The notes: a model not told the origin generated them from the sequence alone. 64,000 nucleotides of DNA from Ciona intestinalis (GCF_000224145.3 NC_020167.2:2371611-2435610), one strand, 5' to 3'; shown: positions 40,010 through 52,766, numbered from the stretch's first letter. Program-made: numbers and translations.

Positions 40010-41188
40010 ATGGTCTCCAAGAAAGAGAAGAAGGGGCGTTCTGGCGTAAAGGCCATGAAAGATGTGGTCACAAGAGAATACACCATTCACATGCACAAAA
40101 GAATTCATGGAATGTAATTCAGTTTTTTCTTTTTCCTTAAGTTAATCTTGTTAAATTTAAAACACAATAATTAACTAATATCTATAGGGGTTTCAAGAAG
40201 CGTGCACCTCGTGCTGTAAAGGAGATCCGAAAGTTTGCCTTAAAAATGATGGGCACAAGTGATGTGCGGATAGACACAAGGTTGAACAAGTTTGTGTGGT
40301 CCCAAGGTGTCAGGTAATACATTGTTTACAAATTACCAATATAAAGTTGGCAAGTCAACCAGCTGTTTCATGCTTACATGTGCATGTTGAACTCTATATG
40401 TCTTGCAAAAGTAATTGGATCAGTTTGAAGCTGTTTTGGATTACATTCCGAGGCAGCTATAGGATATTCAAACAAAATATAAGACATTTGTATTGTAGTA
40501 AATTAAAGTAGGAGTTTGTAGAACTTTATACCCAACATTAGATAGAATAATCTGTATAGTATTTAAATTCATAAAATTGTAATGATTCATGACTTTTCTA
40601 ACAAATATTAAGTCTTAATCATATAAAAATGTAAACATAGTCCAAGCCATGCACAATACAAACTTTTAAATCTGTAGTGTTTTTAAAGAATGACTGCTTG
40701 AAAAGGATTTTCTCGTAAAAAGTACTTATATCTACGACATTTACGCTCAACGTATCATGCGAAACGTCCCATGTGAAATATTTGTTAAGGTTTATCACGT
40801 CGCAAAAAAATGTCTACCTAATTTGACACGCCACAAAAATAGACTACCCAATAAAGTCCTAATATAGTTGTGTTCAACCAAGGCTACTATAGTAGTTTCA
40901 ATAAACTGGATTATGTGGGTAAAGAATGTTTTTCTACAAACGAATTTTCAGATTACCTAATTATTCTGTAATGTACATCTAGCAAAGTCTGAGTAATGTA
41001 TTATTATGGTCCAACGCTATTGAACACATTTTGTGTTTAGAAATGTCCCATATCGTATCCGTGTTCGATTGGCGAGAAAACGCAACGAAGATGAGGACTC
41101 CGCTAACAAGCTTTACACCTTGGTTACTTATGTCCCTGTTGCTACATTTAAGGGACTTAACACCGTCAATGTTGACGCTGATGAATAA
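40010..41188 (+). CDS. RPL31: 60S ribosomal protein L31 (eL31)
   Basis: Three coding exons, 40010-40113, 40188-40313 and 41041-41188, give 125 residues, the usual length. eL31 is a component of the large ribosomal subunit near the polypeptide exit tunnel. Conserved stretches are [64 protein letters not shown] and [12 protein letters not shown]. The ATG immediately follows a TTGCCAG acceptor-like motif. Intron 2 is 727 nt, long for this gene, and contains an H/ACA snoRNA candidate. Decayed copies of exons 1-3 follow on the same strand to about 43.5 kb; this first copy is the only one with an intact frame. Confidence 0.97.
40344..40477 (+). ncRNA. H/ACA-box snoRNA candidate, copy 1, in RPL31 intron 2
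   Basis: This 134-nt block has hairpin-hinge-hairpin-tail architecture. Hairpin 1 has a basal stem GCAAG/CTTGC and an apical stem CATGC/GCATG. The hinge AAAGTA fits the H box ANANNA. Hairpin 2 has a basal stem TTGGATC/GATATTCAA, an internal loop, and an upper stem AGCTG/CAGCT. An ACA box sits three nucleotides before the point where the four local copies stop resembling each other. Thirteen nucleotides separate the upper stem of hairpin 2 from ACA, close to the usual ~14-nt rule. Ribosomal-protein introns are the standard host for such RNAs. The rRNA target was not identified. Confidence 0.8.
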
Positions 41189-41930
41189 ACTGAACATATT
41201 ATATAATGTGTTTTATCTATGGTTTTCCTTTAGAAAGTTTTATATAAGTTATAACATGATAGGCATAGGGAACTCATGCGAGTTTGTTTTGTTGATGTTT
41301 GAATCCTCTTAATCTGAATTGTGTACTGTGTAATCACATTTAAACCAGTGTCTTTCTTCTCTCTAGAGTCTAGACATTTAACTAAAAGTAAGGAATAGAA
41401 GGTTGCAAGGCATTTTATCAAAAATATCAAGAGCTAGGTGCTTGCAGCTTGTGTCAAAGTATGTTCTCGTAGGTACGAACATGTGGCAGCAAGTTTTGTT
41501 CATCGCAGTTAAAATTGAAATGAGTAAAACCACATTAAACTACATAAACATATTTTCAACAGCTCCAGTTAAAGCACAATCACAGGTATTTAAAAAGATT
41601 TGTGTATTATCATTGTTGTATTATGTTTCACTAAAGTTTTAATACCACAGGTTGATTTTGGGATCCTTGGATTGGAGCGTTGGTGCTACATTGGTTAAAG
41701 ATGTGGTCACAAGAGCTTATGAAATGTAAAGAGGTTTTGGTTTACAAATAATTCATTATAATTTGAAAGGCAATCAAAAAAATGCACCTCTTGCTGTAAA
41801 GGTCTAAAGGAGATACGAAAGTTTTTTTTTGAAAATGATGGGCACAAGTAATCTGTGGTTAGACACGAGGCTGAAGAAGTTGGAATGGTCGCACGGTGTC
41901 AGGTATAAGTTGTTTCTTATTATTGATCTG

Positions 41931-42064
41931 AAGTTGGCAAGTCAACCAGCTGTTTCATGCTTACATGTGCATGTTGAACTCTATATGTCTTGCAAAAGTA
42001 ATTGGATCAGTTTGAAGCTGTTTTGGATTACATTCTGAGGCAGCTATAGGATATTCAAACAAAA
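41931..42064 (+). ncRNA. H/ACA-box snoRNA candidate, copy 2
   Basis: Same 134-nt block as in RPL31 intron 2, differing at one position (ATTCTGAGG for ATTCCGAGG), which lies in the apical loop of hairpin 2. The H box, ACA box and all stems are unchanged. It lies between the donor at 41903 and the acceptor at 42293. Confidence 0.75.
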
Positions 42065-42463
42065 CTTGACTATTCTTTTGTAGCGATTTTAATTAAGAAA
42101 TTTTATTGACCCTTATTATTTCCAATCTTGGAAAGAGTTGTCTGCTCTGTACCTAAATCAACCAAATTCCAATAATTAAGGCCATTGGTAATAAATATTT
42201 AGCAATAGCCAATAATAAAATAAAGCAAAACCAAAGCCTGAAATATATTAGGCTGAATTTTTACTCTACCTGTTGAACACATTTTGTGTTTAGAAATGTC
42301 ACATGGACTTATCTGTGTTCGATTGACCAGAAAATGCAACGAAGATGAAAACTATTTCTAACAACCTTTATACCTTGGTTACTGGGGACATGGCTGAAGT
42401 TGGTATGACCTCACGCCCAGAGCGTCAGGTAATATATTGTTTACAAATAAAATTACTGATATA

Positions 42464-42597
42464 AAGTTGGCAAGTCAACCAGCTGTTTCATGCTTACATG
42501 TGCATGTTGAACTCTATATGTCTTGCAAAAGTAATTGGATCAGTTTGAAGCTGTTTTAGATTACATTCTGAGGCAGCTATAGGATATTCAAACAGAA
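42464..42597 (+). ncRNA. H/ACA-box snoRNA candidate, copy 3
   Basis: The 134-nt block is again present, with changes only in the hairpin 2 loop (TTTTAGATT, ATTCTGAGG) and one base after ACA. It lies between the donor at 42429 and the acceptor at 42810. Confidence 0.75.
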
Positions 42598-42978
42598 TAT
42601 AAGACTATTTAATGTAGTAATTTAAAGTTAAAATTTGTGCCCTTTTTAAGGCCTTTTTTCCATATTAGAAAAATAGACTAAGGTACTTGTTTGTTTCGCT
42701 TGAATTTCCTAAATCAAGGCATTATTGAAAAACATTTAGCTCCTATAAATGGATGGTGGACCAAAGTATGCAATACAATCTGATCTAACTATTAAAAATT
42801 CTTTGTTTAGAAATGTCCCGTTCACTCCTGTATCGTAACCACGTTGGATTGTCATGAGGACTTTGCTTACAGAATTCACACCTTGATTACTTGAGCACAA
42901 GTGATGTGCGAATAGCAAAGATTATGCTCATAAGGCACCAGGTAATAGATTGTTTACAAATTAGAAATTACCGACATA

Positions 42979-43112
42979 AAGTTGGCAAGTCAACCAGCTG
43001 TTTCATGCTTACATGTGCATGTTGAACTCTATATGTCTTGCAAAAGTAATTGGATCAGTTTGAAGCTGTTTTGGATTACATTCTAAGGCAGCTATAGGAT
43101 ATTCAAACAAGT
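42979..43112 (+). ncRNA. H/ACA-box snoRNA candidate, copy 4
   Basis: The block is identical through hairpin 1 and the H box. Hairpin 2 differs only in its loop (ATTCTAAGG). ACA is kept, and similarity to the other copies ends just past it. It lies between the donor at 42942 and the acceptor at 43314. Confidence 0.75.
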
Positions 43113-43808
43113 TTATTAGATTATTCTATTTTTGTAATTTTATGATCCTATATTAGATTAGAAAGATTGACTTGTGTATTCCATTTTTCTTTTCGGTAAA
43201 TCTGCAAACAGGCCCTTGATAATAAAAATTAAGTATTAAATCTAATACACAGGAACAATTTTTCGATTAAATTTTCTAATCTTCTTTGTTTTATTGAATG
43301 CATTTTGTATTTAGAAATGCCCCTTGAACATATTGTATCCGCGCCCGATTGGGGGACAAATGCAACGAAGACGATGATTCCGCTAACAAGCTTTACACCT
43401 TGGTTTCTTATTTCCCTGTTGCTACATTTAAGGGACTTAACACCGTCAATGTTGACGCTAATCAATAAACCGAACATATTATATAATGGGCTTTAGATGT
43501 AGTCCTTATAAAGTTGTGGATTTGTTAGTGTTAGTTTTTCCTAAAATGGCTGTACCTGTTTTAAAGATTTGTGTTTACGGACTCCTAAAAATTACAATGC
43601 GTTGTATTGTAACCGGTCAGCTTGTGTCTTTTCATTGGTTAGCAGCATGCCTCCTTTAGCACATTGAAAGGGCGACTAATAAATTACAAACCTACCTAAT
43701 TGAAGTAAATTTACATGAATTGAAAAAGATTCGTTTATTATATTTGCATCATATTTCGCTAAAGTTTTAATAACACAGTTAAAGTGTTGGTGCTGTATGG
43801 GTTTACCC

Positions 43809-44483
43809 TCAAAGCACTTTCACAGTTTTTAATTCACGAATGGTAACAACACAACTGGTAATAATTCCAACCGCGTACCCCACTATTGCTCCAATTATAC
43901 AAGGTATTGGCCAAACTTGCCAAGGTCTGTCCCAGTCTAACGGAATAACCACAGCTGATGCCCAGCTACCCAAAGCGGTGCCTGCTGATTGATAGTATAA
44001 AAACCTTTCTGTTTCATTGGAATGGTTCCCACACACTATAACTCGATATAAAGATGTGACATCACAACCTAACGTGCTCAATGCAGGAACAGTTATAAGG
44101 CAGGTAACCAGAACAGCCCATGTTGTGGTTTCTTCAACCAGTGTAAATGCTGCCGCCCCAAACAAAACACAAAGAATATGTGCCAAGAGCCAACAAGCAA
44201 CAATCAAGAGAAGTGATTTGAACCATCGCCATGATTTTTGGGGAGTCTGTTGTTTCACTCCAATAGTAGGAACAGTTTCAATTTCTGCTTTTGCTTTTGG
44301 CCATACAAAATGCAGTAAAAGAAATTGTAAGATAGCATACCCACAAGAGAATATTAAAGTAGTATGTATGGGAAAATTAATAAGCATATTAGACCCCAAT
44401 ACATAATTAGGTATAACGAAGTATCCAACGGCACAAATCAGGAGGGTCAACTCTGGAATAATGTGAATCAATAACTTTAGCAT
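43809..44483 (-). CDS. PIGF: PIGF, GPI-anchor ethanolamine-phosphate transferase subunit
   Basis: One exon encodes 224 residues, similar to human PIGF (219). PIG-F is an ER membrane protein that stabilises PIG-O and PIG-G, which add ethanolamine phosphate to the third and second mannoses of the GPI precursor. Six hydrophobic segments are visible. The diagnostic C-terminal block IPLDWDRPWQVWPIPCIIGA is nearly identical to the human one, followed by a final membrane helix. The start at 44483 is the first ATG after the neighbouring SMIM20 stop, 35 bp away on the same strand, and a TTTTCGCAAG acceptor lies between them. This arrangement suggests a dicistronic operon resolved by SL trans-splicing. 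Being intronless fits the downstream cistron of a tunicate operon but proves nothing. Confidence 0.93.
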   Translation of the reverse strand: MLKLLIHIIPELTLLICAVGYFVIPNYVLGSNMLINFPIHTTLIFSCGYAILQFLLLHFVWPKAKAEIETVPTIGVKQQTPQKSWRWFKSLLLIVACWLLAHILCVLFGAAAFTLVEETTTWAVLVTCLITVPALSTLGCDVTSLYRVIVCGNHSNETERFLYYQSAGTALGSWASAVVIPLDWDRPWQVWPIPCIIGAIVGYAVGIITSCVVTIRELKTVKVL

Positions 44484-44518
44484 GGTGAAAGTAACTTGCG
44501 AAAACAGCTTAAGGAAAT
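44484..44518 (-). promoter_or_regulatory. Intercistronic trans-splice acceptor (putative)
   Basis: The 35 bp between the SMIM20 stop (44519-44521) and the PIGF ATG contain CTGTTTTCGCAAG on the minus strand, cutting after position 44495. This would leave an 11-nt leader before the ATG. The spacing is far too short for a normal promoter plus polyadenylation site. Confidence 0.6.
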
Positions 44519-44917
44519 TTAATCAAGATCCTTATCTCTGCTGGACTTGGGTTCAAATGGGTTTGACCAAACTCGCATTCCACCAGGTTGAACCTTTTTT
44601 TGATCAATTTCTTTTCTTGTGTCGTCCTGAATTTTCTCTAAAAAACACAAAGTACATTAGCCCATATACTATAGTAAATACAAAACAAGTTAAAATGTGT
44701 ACCTGGGTATAAACAGCATACAAGCAACACAGATAAAAAGAAAAATACACTTACGGTACTTTTCGATGTGGTACAATGGGAACACGTATATTGGATATAA
44801 TGCAATTCCAACCGAAACGATGAACGCGATTGCTACACGACCATTACGAAATAGGGGTCGTTTAACCTGGTCAAATCTTGGCTTATCTTTCAGTAAGTAG
44901 TTACTCAGGAACACCAT
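44519..44917 (-). CDS. SMIM20: SMIM20 / MITRAC7, cytochrome c oxidase assembly factor
   Basis: Two exons, 44917-44755 and 44637-44519, give 93 residues; human SMIM20 has 67. The protein is a single-pass inner mitochondrial membrane factor that stabilises newly made COX1 in the MITRAC complex. The match covers the membrane helix and what follows: VGIALYPIYVFPLYHIEKY, then DDTRKEIDQKKVQPGGMRVW and SNPF, corresponding to human YPIYFRPL and VQPPGLKVWSDPF. The N-terminus has an extra basic ~25 residues compared with human; the first in-frame ATG was chosen, and a later start is possible only if the helix were trimmed. It lies directly upstream of PIGF and is divergent from RPS3 (540 bp between starts). 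Confidence 0.88.
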
Positions 44918-45456
44918 AATACATCTACATTAGCAGTCAGGAATGTTTTAAACCAAGAACTATAGATACATACGGTACACGAGAATGTCAAAACACTACA
45001 GGAAACGATAGCATGCAGCTACACGAAAAAGTATGACATGGTTTTAATAGATTTACATCTTCACCAATTCAATACTTAAATAATGATGACGTTCTCTTTG
45101 CTATACTGTATAAAGTTTATAGTTTACGTCCAACCGTTTTGTATTGATCTCTCTACGCATCCGTTTTGTATCTGTCTCTCTACGCATGACCCATGACTAC
45201 TGGCTCCCCAGGTAGAAAAGAAAAGAAAATTGATTAGCAATGTTTATAGACTTCTAAAAAATATTCCGTAATCAGAAAATAAAGTTGAAACTAAATAAAT
45301 TTATTTAGCGGCAATATGCAAAAAATAAACACGTTGTCAAAAATAAAATAATGACAGGTTTTGTTGTCATTTAAAAATTATTTTAAGATTTCTATGTATT
45401 TTGTCAAAATTTGCACGATTCGCCTCCAATGAAACCTCTTTACCAAAGTTGCGAGT
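44918..45456. promoter_or_regulatory. Divergent promoter region SMIM20-PIGF / RPS3
   Basis: These 539 bp separate the SMIM20 start (minus) from the RPS3 start (plus). No repeat or exon was recognised. The stretch between ~45.41 and 45.45 kb (CCTCCAATGAAACCTCTTTA) is likely the RPS3 leader. Confidence 0.45.
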
Positions 45457-48024
<2,568 letters not shown>

Positions 48025-48226
48025 GGTTGCTGGGTTCTATCAATAAAATGGCTATTCAAAAATTACGTCTCGTTTTTGTGTTTCATGCCTTTAGTGCGGG
48101 TTCCTATTTTGTTGTAAATGAAGCTCTGGTAACCCGGTAATCAGAACTAGAAATACATCGATATTTTATATTTGGCAAATAACATCGTCGTTACATATAC
48201 TATTATTTTGAACAGGTTGCGGTATG

Positions 48227-50894
48227 TCACAATTCAGTTCTGTCGTTTAACGTCTTTGAACTGCTTGAACGTGGTAATGCGTACCAATGATTGTATGAGA
48301 GCAAAGCTGCGTTTTTTGCCGAAACTAAAGACATTTCTATTGCACTTGCTGCTCTTTCAATCGGGCTGGTGTAATATAGTCCTTCGTGCAACACAAAACT
48401 GTCTAGTTGTTCCGGAGGACTGCGAAAAAACGTACGTTAATGTTAAAAGCACGGGAAAACAAACAGATTTATGCGTGACGAAAAAAATATGGGCAGACCA
48501 CACTGGTTCAACTTACCTGAACAGTGGATAAGCAAACCAATCCGCTTCCTTTATCTCACTGGATGCTTCAAACAACTGATGTAACTGGTTCTTTGTAAGC
48601 GGTGCATCAGAGAAAACTTTGTACACCGCACTATCGATAGTGTCTCCATTTGTGTTATCGTAGTCGACGGGTAAGTGCAAGCCAATAGCCCTACATGTGC
48701 GAAAATACGTAAAACATCACGGTTAAAACACGGATGTGTACCAACCTAAAAAATGTGGAATTGGAAGTACACATGATAACAGGACACGATGTAAGGGAAT
48801 CACATTGAAACTTCTTTGAATTCAGCTTTCCCTTTACGAACGTTGCGACAGTCCTCCTGTGTAAAATTTTTCCTTTATCTCGATCATGGCATAACTCACA
48901 CACGTTGTATCTGCGAAATAGAACGAGTACAACTTACCTGTAATGTCTTAAGTCTGTTTTTGTAGAAGGACAGTATTTGGAGCAAGCAGTCGAAACATCA
49001 ATGTTGTTCTTATCTCGGTTGATTGGCGATGCTATTACCACGTGGTCATAAATCCTGGAAACGCGTGGACAAACCGTCAACTTCGCTTAAAAATTAATTT
49101 CATTAAATATTTACGCTTCGTTTTCCGACGTCGACACCGAAAACTTTCCATCCGATGATAAAGAAACTTTTGTAACTGACTTTTGTTTCCAATGAGCACT
49201 CGAGCTTTCGTGTAGTTTGGAACACAATAGATTATTCCCACCACGGATCGACCACAACCCAGGCTGTATGCCGGCCATTGCTACAGCACCTGCGTAAACA
49301 ACACGAGTCGAAATAACCAACAGCTTAAAAAGAAGGTTTTAGTCTTTCCTGTGGGTCAGTATTAGTAATATAAAAAGATGCAAATAACGCAAAGTTCAGG
49401 TTGTAACGATTCAGTAAACAAATATGTGGATAAGCATCTCCTGCTTCTTACCGACAAACCCATTTACTTCGCATGTCTGTCCGTAGTTTGTCAACAATCC
49501 ACCATTCAATACTAAGTCGATGAGATTTTTTCCAAATTCTTGTTCGGCAAACAATTTGCATGCAGTGACCTGTTAGTTTAATCAGAAAACGGAAAATATG
49601 ACAGAGTGGTTAATTTGGTTTATAACAGATTTAATCATATCACACAATTTATGATAACTCGGCACTCGTAAAGCAGTTGTACTCATCATAGGCGATAAAG
49701 TATATAGTATGTCGGAGAAATTTGGGACACCAGCACATAATATTCAAACACCCAGATCGTGTTTTAAACAATTAACAACGGTCTACGGAAGTCGTAAAGA
49801 TACGATTTTGTTTGAATTGTTTTTGATTACCACCAAATGGGAGGAGAAAATAGATAAAATGTCCCGTCTAAAATCATATGCAGTCGTTACCTGCTGATGT
49901 TTTTAACAAACACTGAAGTAAATGATTAACATTAGTTTACCTTTGTTGCGTTTATAAATGTGTCCTGTCCAACCGCGAACAAAAGATCGTGAACATTGGT
50001 GTAGCTATGTCCCATCTTCTGATCGTTGTAGATTCTGCAAGACAAAGTTGAATAAAACTGGGTATAATAAAAACGGCAGCAGGCTGGGCCAACCACATAT
50101 AGAGTAGGTAAAACGTAAACTTACAAGTCGAACATGTCCATGTAACTTTTTGTGAACCAATGCAGGCGTATCAGGTCGAAGCCAAATGTCCAAAGCAATC
50201 GAAATATTGTAACTATTTTCCACTCGCTGGACCGGAACAAAAATTTTTCGCCGTCATGAAATGAAAGAAGGCTATTTGCTCGTTCTGCGTAACGTAAACC
50301 TAAAGAAAGTAACAACAATTTAATGTGATGTTCGATCTAGTATAGATTATATTATTGTTATTCCAATAATCCTAATTGACAAATAGTCCATTCGAATGAA
50401 TAAATGAATGAAATTTCAAAGTATACGAAAAATATGTCTGTCTTACCGAACTCGCCAGCAATCGATTTTGAATATCGGTTGCTTGGATGAAGTATTGAGC
50501 CCCCAGATTCATACCGTCGACCAGCAATCTCGATAGTCGCAACACGGCCACATAATACATTGCTTGGTTCATAGAGATCAATCTGGAGGTCTGACCCGTA
50601 TAACTGCCGAAGAAAATACGTCGCCGCTGTTCCACCAATCCCCCCACCCACAACCGCTGTTAAATAAATTATAAATAAACTTCATAGCTGCAGGGCTGCA
50701 GACTTCTGAGTCACACCTATTGTATTTGGTGGTGCTGTGCCCTCGATTTTACTTTTTACCCTCGACTTATAATACGATGACTGTAGATCGATATCTTCAT
50801 GATTTTTAGTGGCACCAAATTTGGAAACGAGAAGAACAACAACGATGAATACAAGAAGACTGATTAGACACGTTTTCACGACCGGAATCGGCAT
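48227..50894 (-). CDS. PCYOX1: Prenylcysteine oxidase (PCYOX1-like)
   Basis: Ten exons: 50894-50717, 50656-50447, 50299-50125, 50034-49941, 49569-49452, 49289-49115, 49054-48938, 48856-48746, 48690-48517, 48419-48227. They sum to 1545 nt (514 residues; human 505). The enzyme is an FAD thioether oxidase that cleaves prenylcysteine to cysteine, a prenyl aldehyde and H2O2 in lysosomes. Residues ~1-27 form a hydrophobic signal or anchor. The FAD-binding Rossmann motif AVVGGGIGGTAATYFL begins exon 2, with the acidic end of strand 2 at DLYEPS. Further family blocks are RVATIEIAGRRYESGG, FRLLWTFGFDLIRL, AGIQPGLWSIRGGNNLLCS, DHVVIASP and, near the end, the helix ERAASAIEMSLVSAKNAALL before YNHWY. Vertebrates have PCYOX1 and PCYOX1L; I cannot say which it resembles more. 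Confidence 0.93.
49705..49880. mobile_element. MITE, family A, in PCYOX1 intron
   Basis: A decayed copy: TAGTATGTCGGAGAAATTTG at the left and AAATGTCCCGTCTAAAATCA at the right, with the family interior GCACATAATATTCAAACACC and ACCACCAAATGGGAGGAGAA. It lies between the exons at 49.45-49.57 and 49.94-50.03 kb. Confidence 0.75.
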
Positions 50895-51841
50895 GATTCC
50901 GTTGTTTCAGCTCATGTGATAATTGCATTGGTTATATAAACACGGATTCAGGCAGTTCTACATTTTATCATACCCGGGACAATGACTGTATGCTACACCT
51001 TACAAAGTAAACAGTTTTATTCCAATCTCGCAAAACCCTTGATAGCATCGACTGAGTGAATTTAACTCTCGCTTTAAACAATCAAAAACGTCACAGCACA
51101 TGTTGTTTACCTACCCACAATGCAAGACTAAACTTTCGTTCTTTCATGTCTGAATTAATTATAACGTATATTAGATATAATGCAGTCTTGACTCAAATTT
51201 AGGTAACAGTAACACTCTCAACTGCAGCGTAGCCAAAAATACCTACTACGCCTAAATACTGACAACATCAAAATACTTTTATAGTGGTTTACTATAGTAT
51301 GGGTTTACTCAGGTTTTCTTGTAGGCGAATCAGACTATGTTGTCATTATGAGAGTGGGAGAGAGAATTAAAGAGAAATGGATTAAGAAAGAGCGGAAAGC
51401 ATTTGAAAAAGGAGGAGAGCCCGAGAGAATTTACTATCCGAAAATAAAAACGAAAAAAGTTTAACTGCCAAAGGTTCGCAACTTCACATTCCTAAATTGC
51501 ACAAGCGAGCAGAGACCAGCAGAATCTTATAGTTAAAGTGCAAGAATTTGTAAACGTTTACAGTTACAAGAAACTTACTTTCCGCGCCCATTAAAAGTGT
51601 TGGGGATTAATAAAAGTTTCGTAAAGACACGGCACGTACAATGGAGGGCCGGCTTTAAGAAGAAATGACCCAAAGATTAGGCCATGATGGAAAAATAAAC
51701 CTCCAAATAAAATTCTACCAATAGTTAAAATCGAATTGTTTTATGTGCTTTTGGGTCACATATTCAAGCACATATATTACAGTAACACAAAATGTAAATA
51801 AAAGTAAATAGACAAATAAAAAAATTAAATTAAAATGATTG
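50895..51841. other. Intergenic, no recognised feature
   Basis: This lies upstream of PCYOX1 and downstream of the EGF-type paralogue fragment. A purine-rich stretch occurs near 51.34-51.43 kb. No exon, repeat or RNA gene was identified. Confidence 0.5.
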
Positions 51842-51893
51842 GAAATCCTGCTACAAGTTCCTCCGTTCTTACAGGGTGAAGGCGAACAAATAT
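51842..51893 (-). pseudogene. EGF-like exon fragment of the lectin/EGF paralogue
   Basis: An acceptor TTTTTAG is followed by ICSPSPCKNGGTCSRISNHF, closely matching exon 5 of the lectin/EGF gene at 55.6 kb but here with the cysteine codon intact. After about 20 codons the similarity to an EGF domain ends in AT-rich sequence, so the second half of the domain is missing. Confidence 0.7.
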
Positions 51894-52232
51894 CTAAAAA
51901 AAGATTCCAATTAAAAATTATGGGCAATGAACTTTGTCTAAAGTATCACTCTGCTGGGGTGAGGACATACTGTTAGTACCCAAATTTCATGTTTTGTAAA
52001 CGTGTTTTTACAAGTGACAACGTTTTTTCAGAGACTGCCTATATACGGTTATATAACTCCGAGAATAGTTTATGTTTACTAAAAATGGTGGCACTTAGTG
52101 TTAATAATGGCGGCTGTTCTCTGATGACTTCCATATATAAAGACAAAATATTCATGTTTGTTGCTCTGTAGTCGTTTGGGTATAACGTTTAAAGTATATA
52201 GTGCACGTTTATACGAAGAAAACATAGCTTAC

Positions 52233-52597
52233 CATCATCACAGTTGGTACCAGAGAAACCGTCGATACAGGTACATGTGTAGTTGTTTCCAGCCACCCTT
52301 AANNNNNNNNNNNNNNNNNNNNNNNNNNNNNNNNNNNNNNNNNNNNNNNNNNTCCCCCCAGGGACTACTCTCCCCGGCTTACCCCTTACCCCTAACCCCT
52401 TACACGATGGTCACAGGGAGGAATAGTCATGGGGGAAAACAGCCGGGGGAAAAATAGCCGAGGGAAACAGCCGGGTGTTAATTTTGCTTTTATATTATGG
52501 TTATACTCGTGCATATAGTTTATGTTATGTTATACTCACTTTGCCCGCACACCAGATACACAAAACTTGCAAGTAAAGAAAGTCGCAAAACCAACAT
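52233..52597 (-). CDS. Partial lectin/EGF paralogue spanning an assembly gap
   Basis: Two exons are visible. Exon 1 (52597-52540) is 58 nt and encodes the signal peptide MLVLRLSLLASFVYLVCGQ, the same length and pattern as exon 1 of the neighbouring gene (MLILCLSLIVTSAYLVCGQ). The second piece, starting in the gap and ending at the GTAAGC donor after 52233, encodes the back half of an EGF-like domain (NNYTCTCIDGFSGTNCDDG). The sequence between them includes 50 undetermined bases, and any C-type lectin exon would have to lie there or be absent. With the EGF fragment at 51.84 kb this forms an incomplete tandem duplicate on the same strand. Whether it is functional cannot be judged. Confidence 0.7.
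52303..52352. other. Assembly gap (50 N)
   Basis: There are fifty undetermined bases. The right flank is low-complexity (CCCTTACCCCTAACCCCTTA, then repeated GGGGGAAAA and CAGCCGGG units to about 52.48 kb), which probably caused the gap. The true missing length is unknown. Confidence 0.97.
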
Positions 52598-52766
52598 CGT
52601 GGAACTTCGGAAGTTATTGCGTTAATTATTGCAAGCTTGCTTCCAGAATGAAAAAAATAATGTTTATAAATCTTTAAATTATAAAAAAAACAAGGTATCG
52701 CAATGTTAAAACCTATAATTATTCCGCCTGATATTAGTATACACTTATATATAAACTTGTACACTA

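Larger units (their letters stand above)
41641..43500 (+). pseudogene. Tandem decayed RPL31 copies / putative non-coding snoRNA host
   Basis: Downstream of RPL31 its parts recur: exon-1-like sequence at ~41695-41725 (AAGATGTGGTCACAAGAG), exon-2-like at ~41775-41902, and exon-3-like at ~42294, ~42811 and 43315-43468. None keeps an open L31 frame; stops and indels are frequent. In the middle two blocks exon-3-like sequence runs straight into exon-2-like sequence (e.g. GCACAAGTGATGTGCGAATA near 42.9 kb). Splice sites are kept: donors at 41903, 42429 and 42942 (CAG|GTATAA or CAG|GTAATA) and acceptors ending at 42293, 42810 and 43314 (TTTAG or ATTTAG before AAATG). Each intron so defined carries one copy of the 134-nt H/ACA block. 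The last block also keeps homology to the RPL31 3' UTR. I interpret it as several tandem duplications of the intron-2 region, now without protein function. Confidence 0.85.

Noticed and set aside
41829-42038. Open frame across the exon-2-like copy and the snoRNA block
   Set aside because: It reads through a donor splice site into the structured 134-nt block; the codons after 41902 are intronic.
43305-43496. RPL31-like open stretch as a second functional gene
   Set aside because: It contains only exon-3-like codons in a shifted frame, with no upstream intact exons 1-2.
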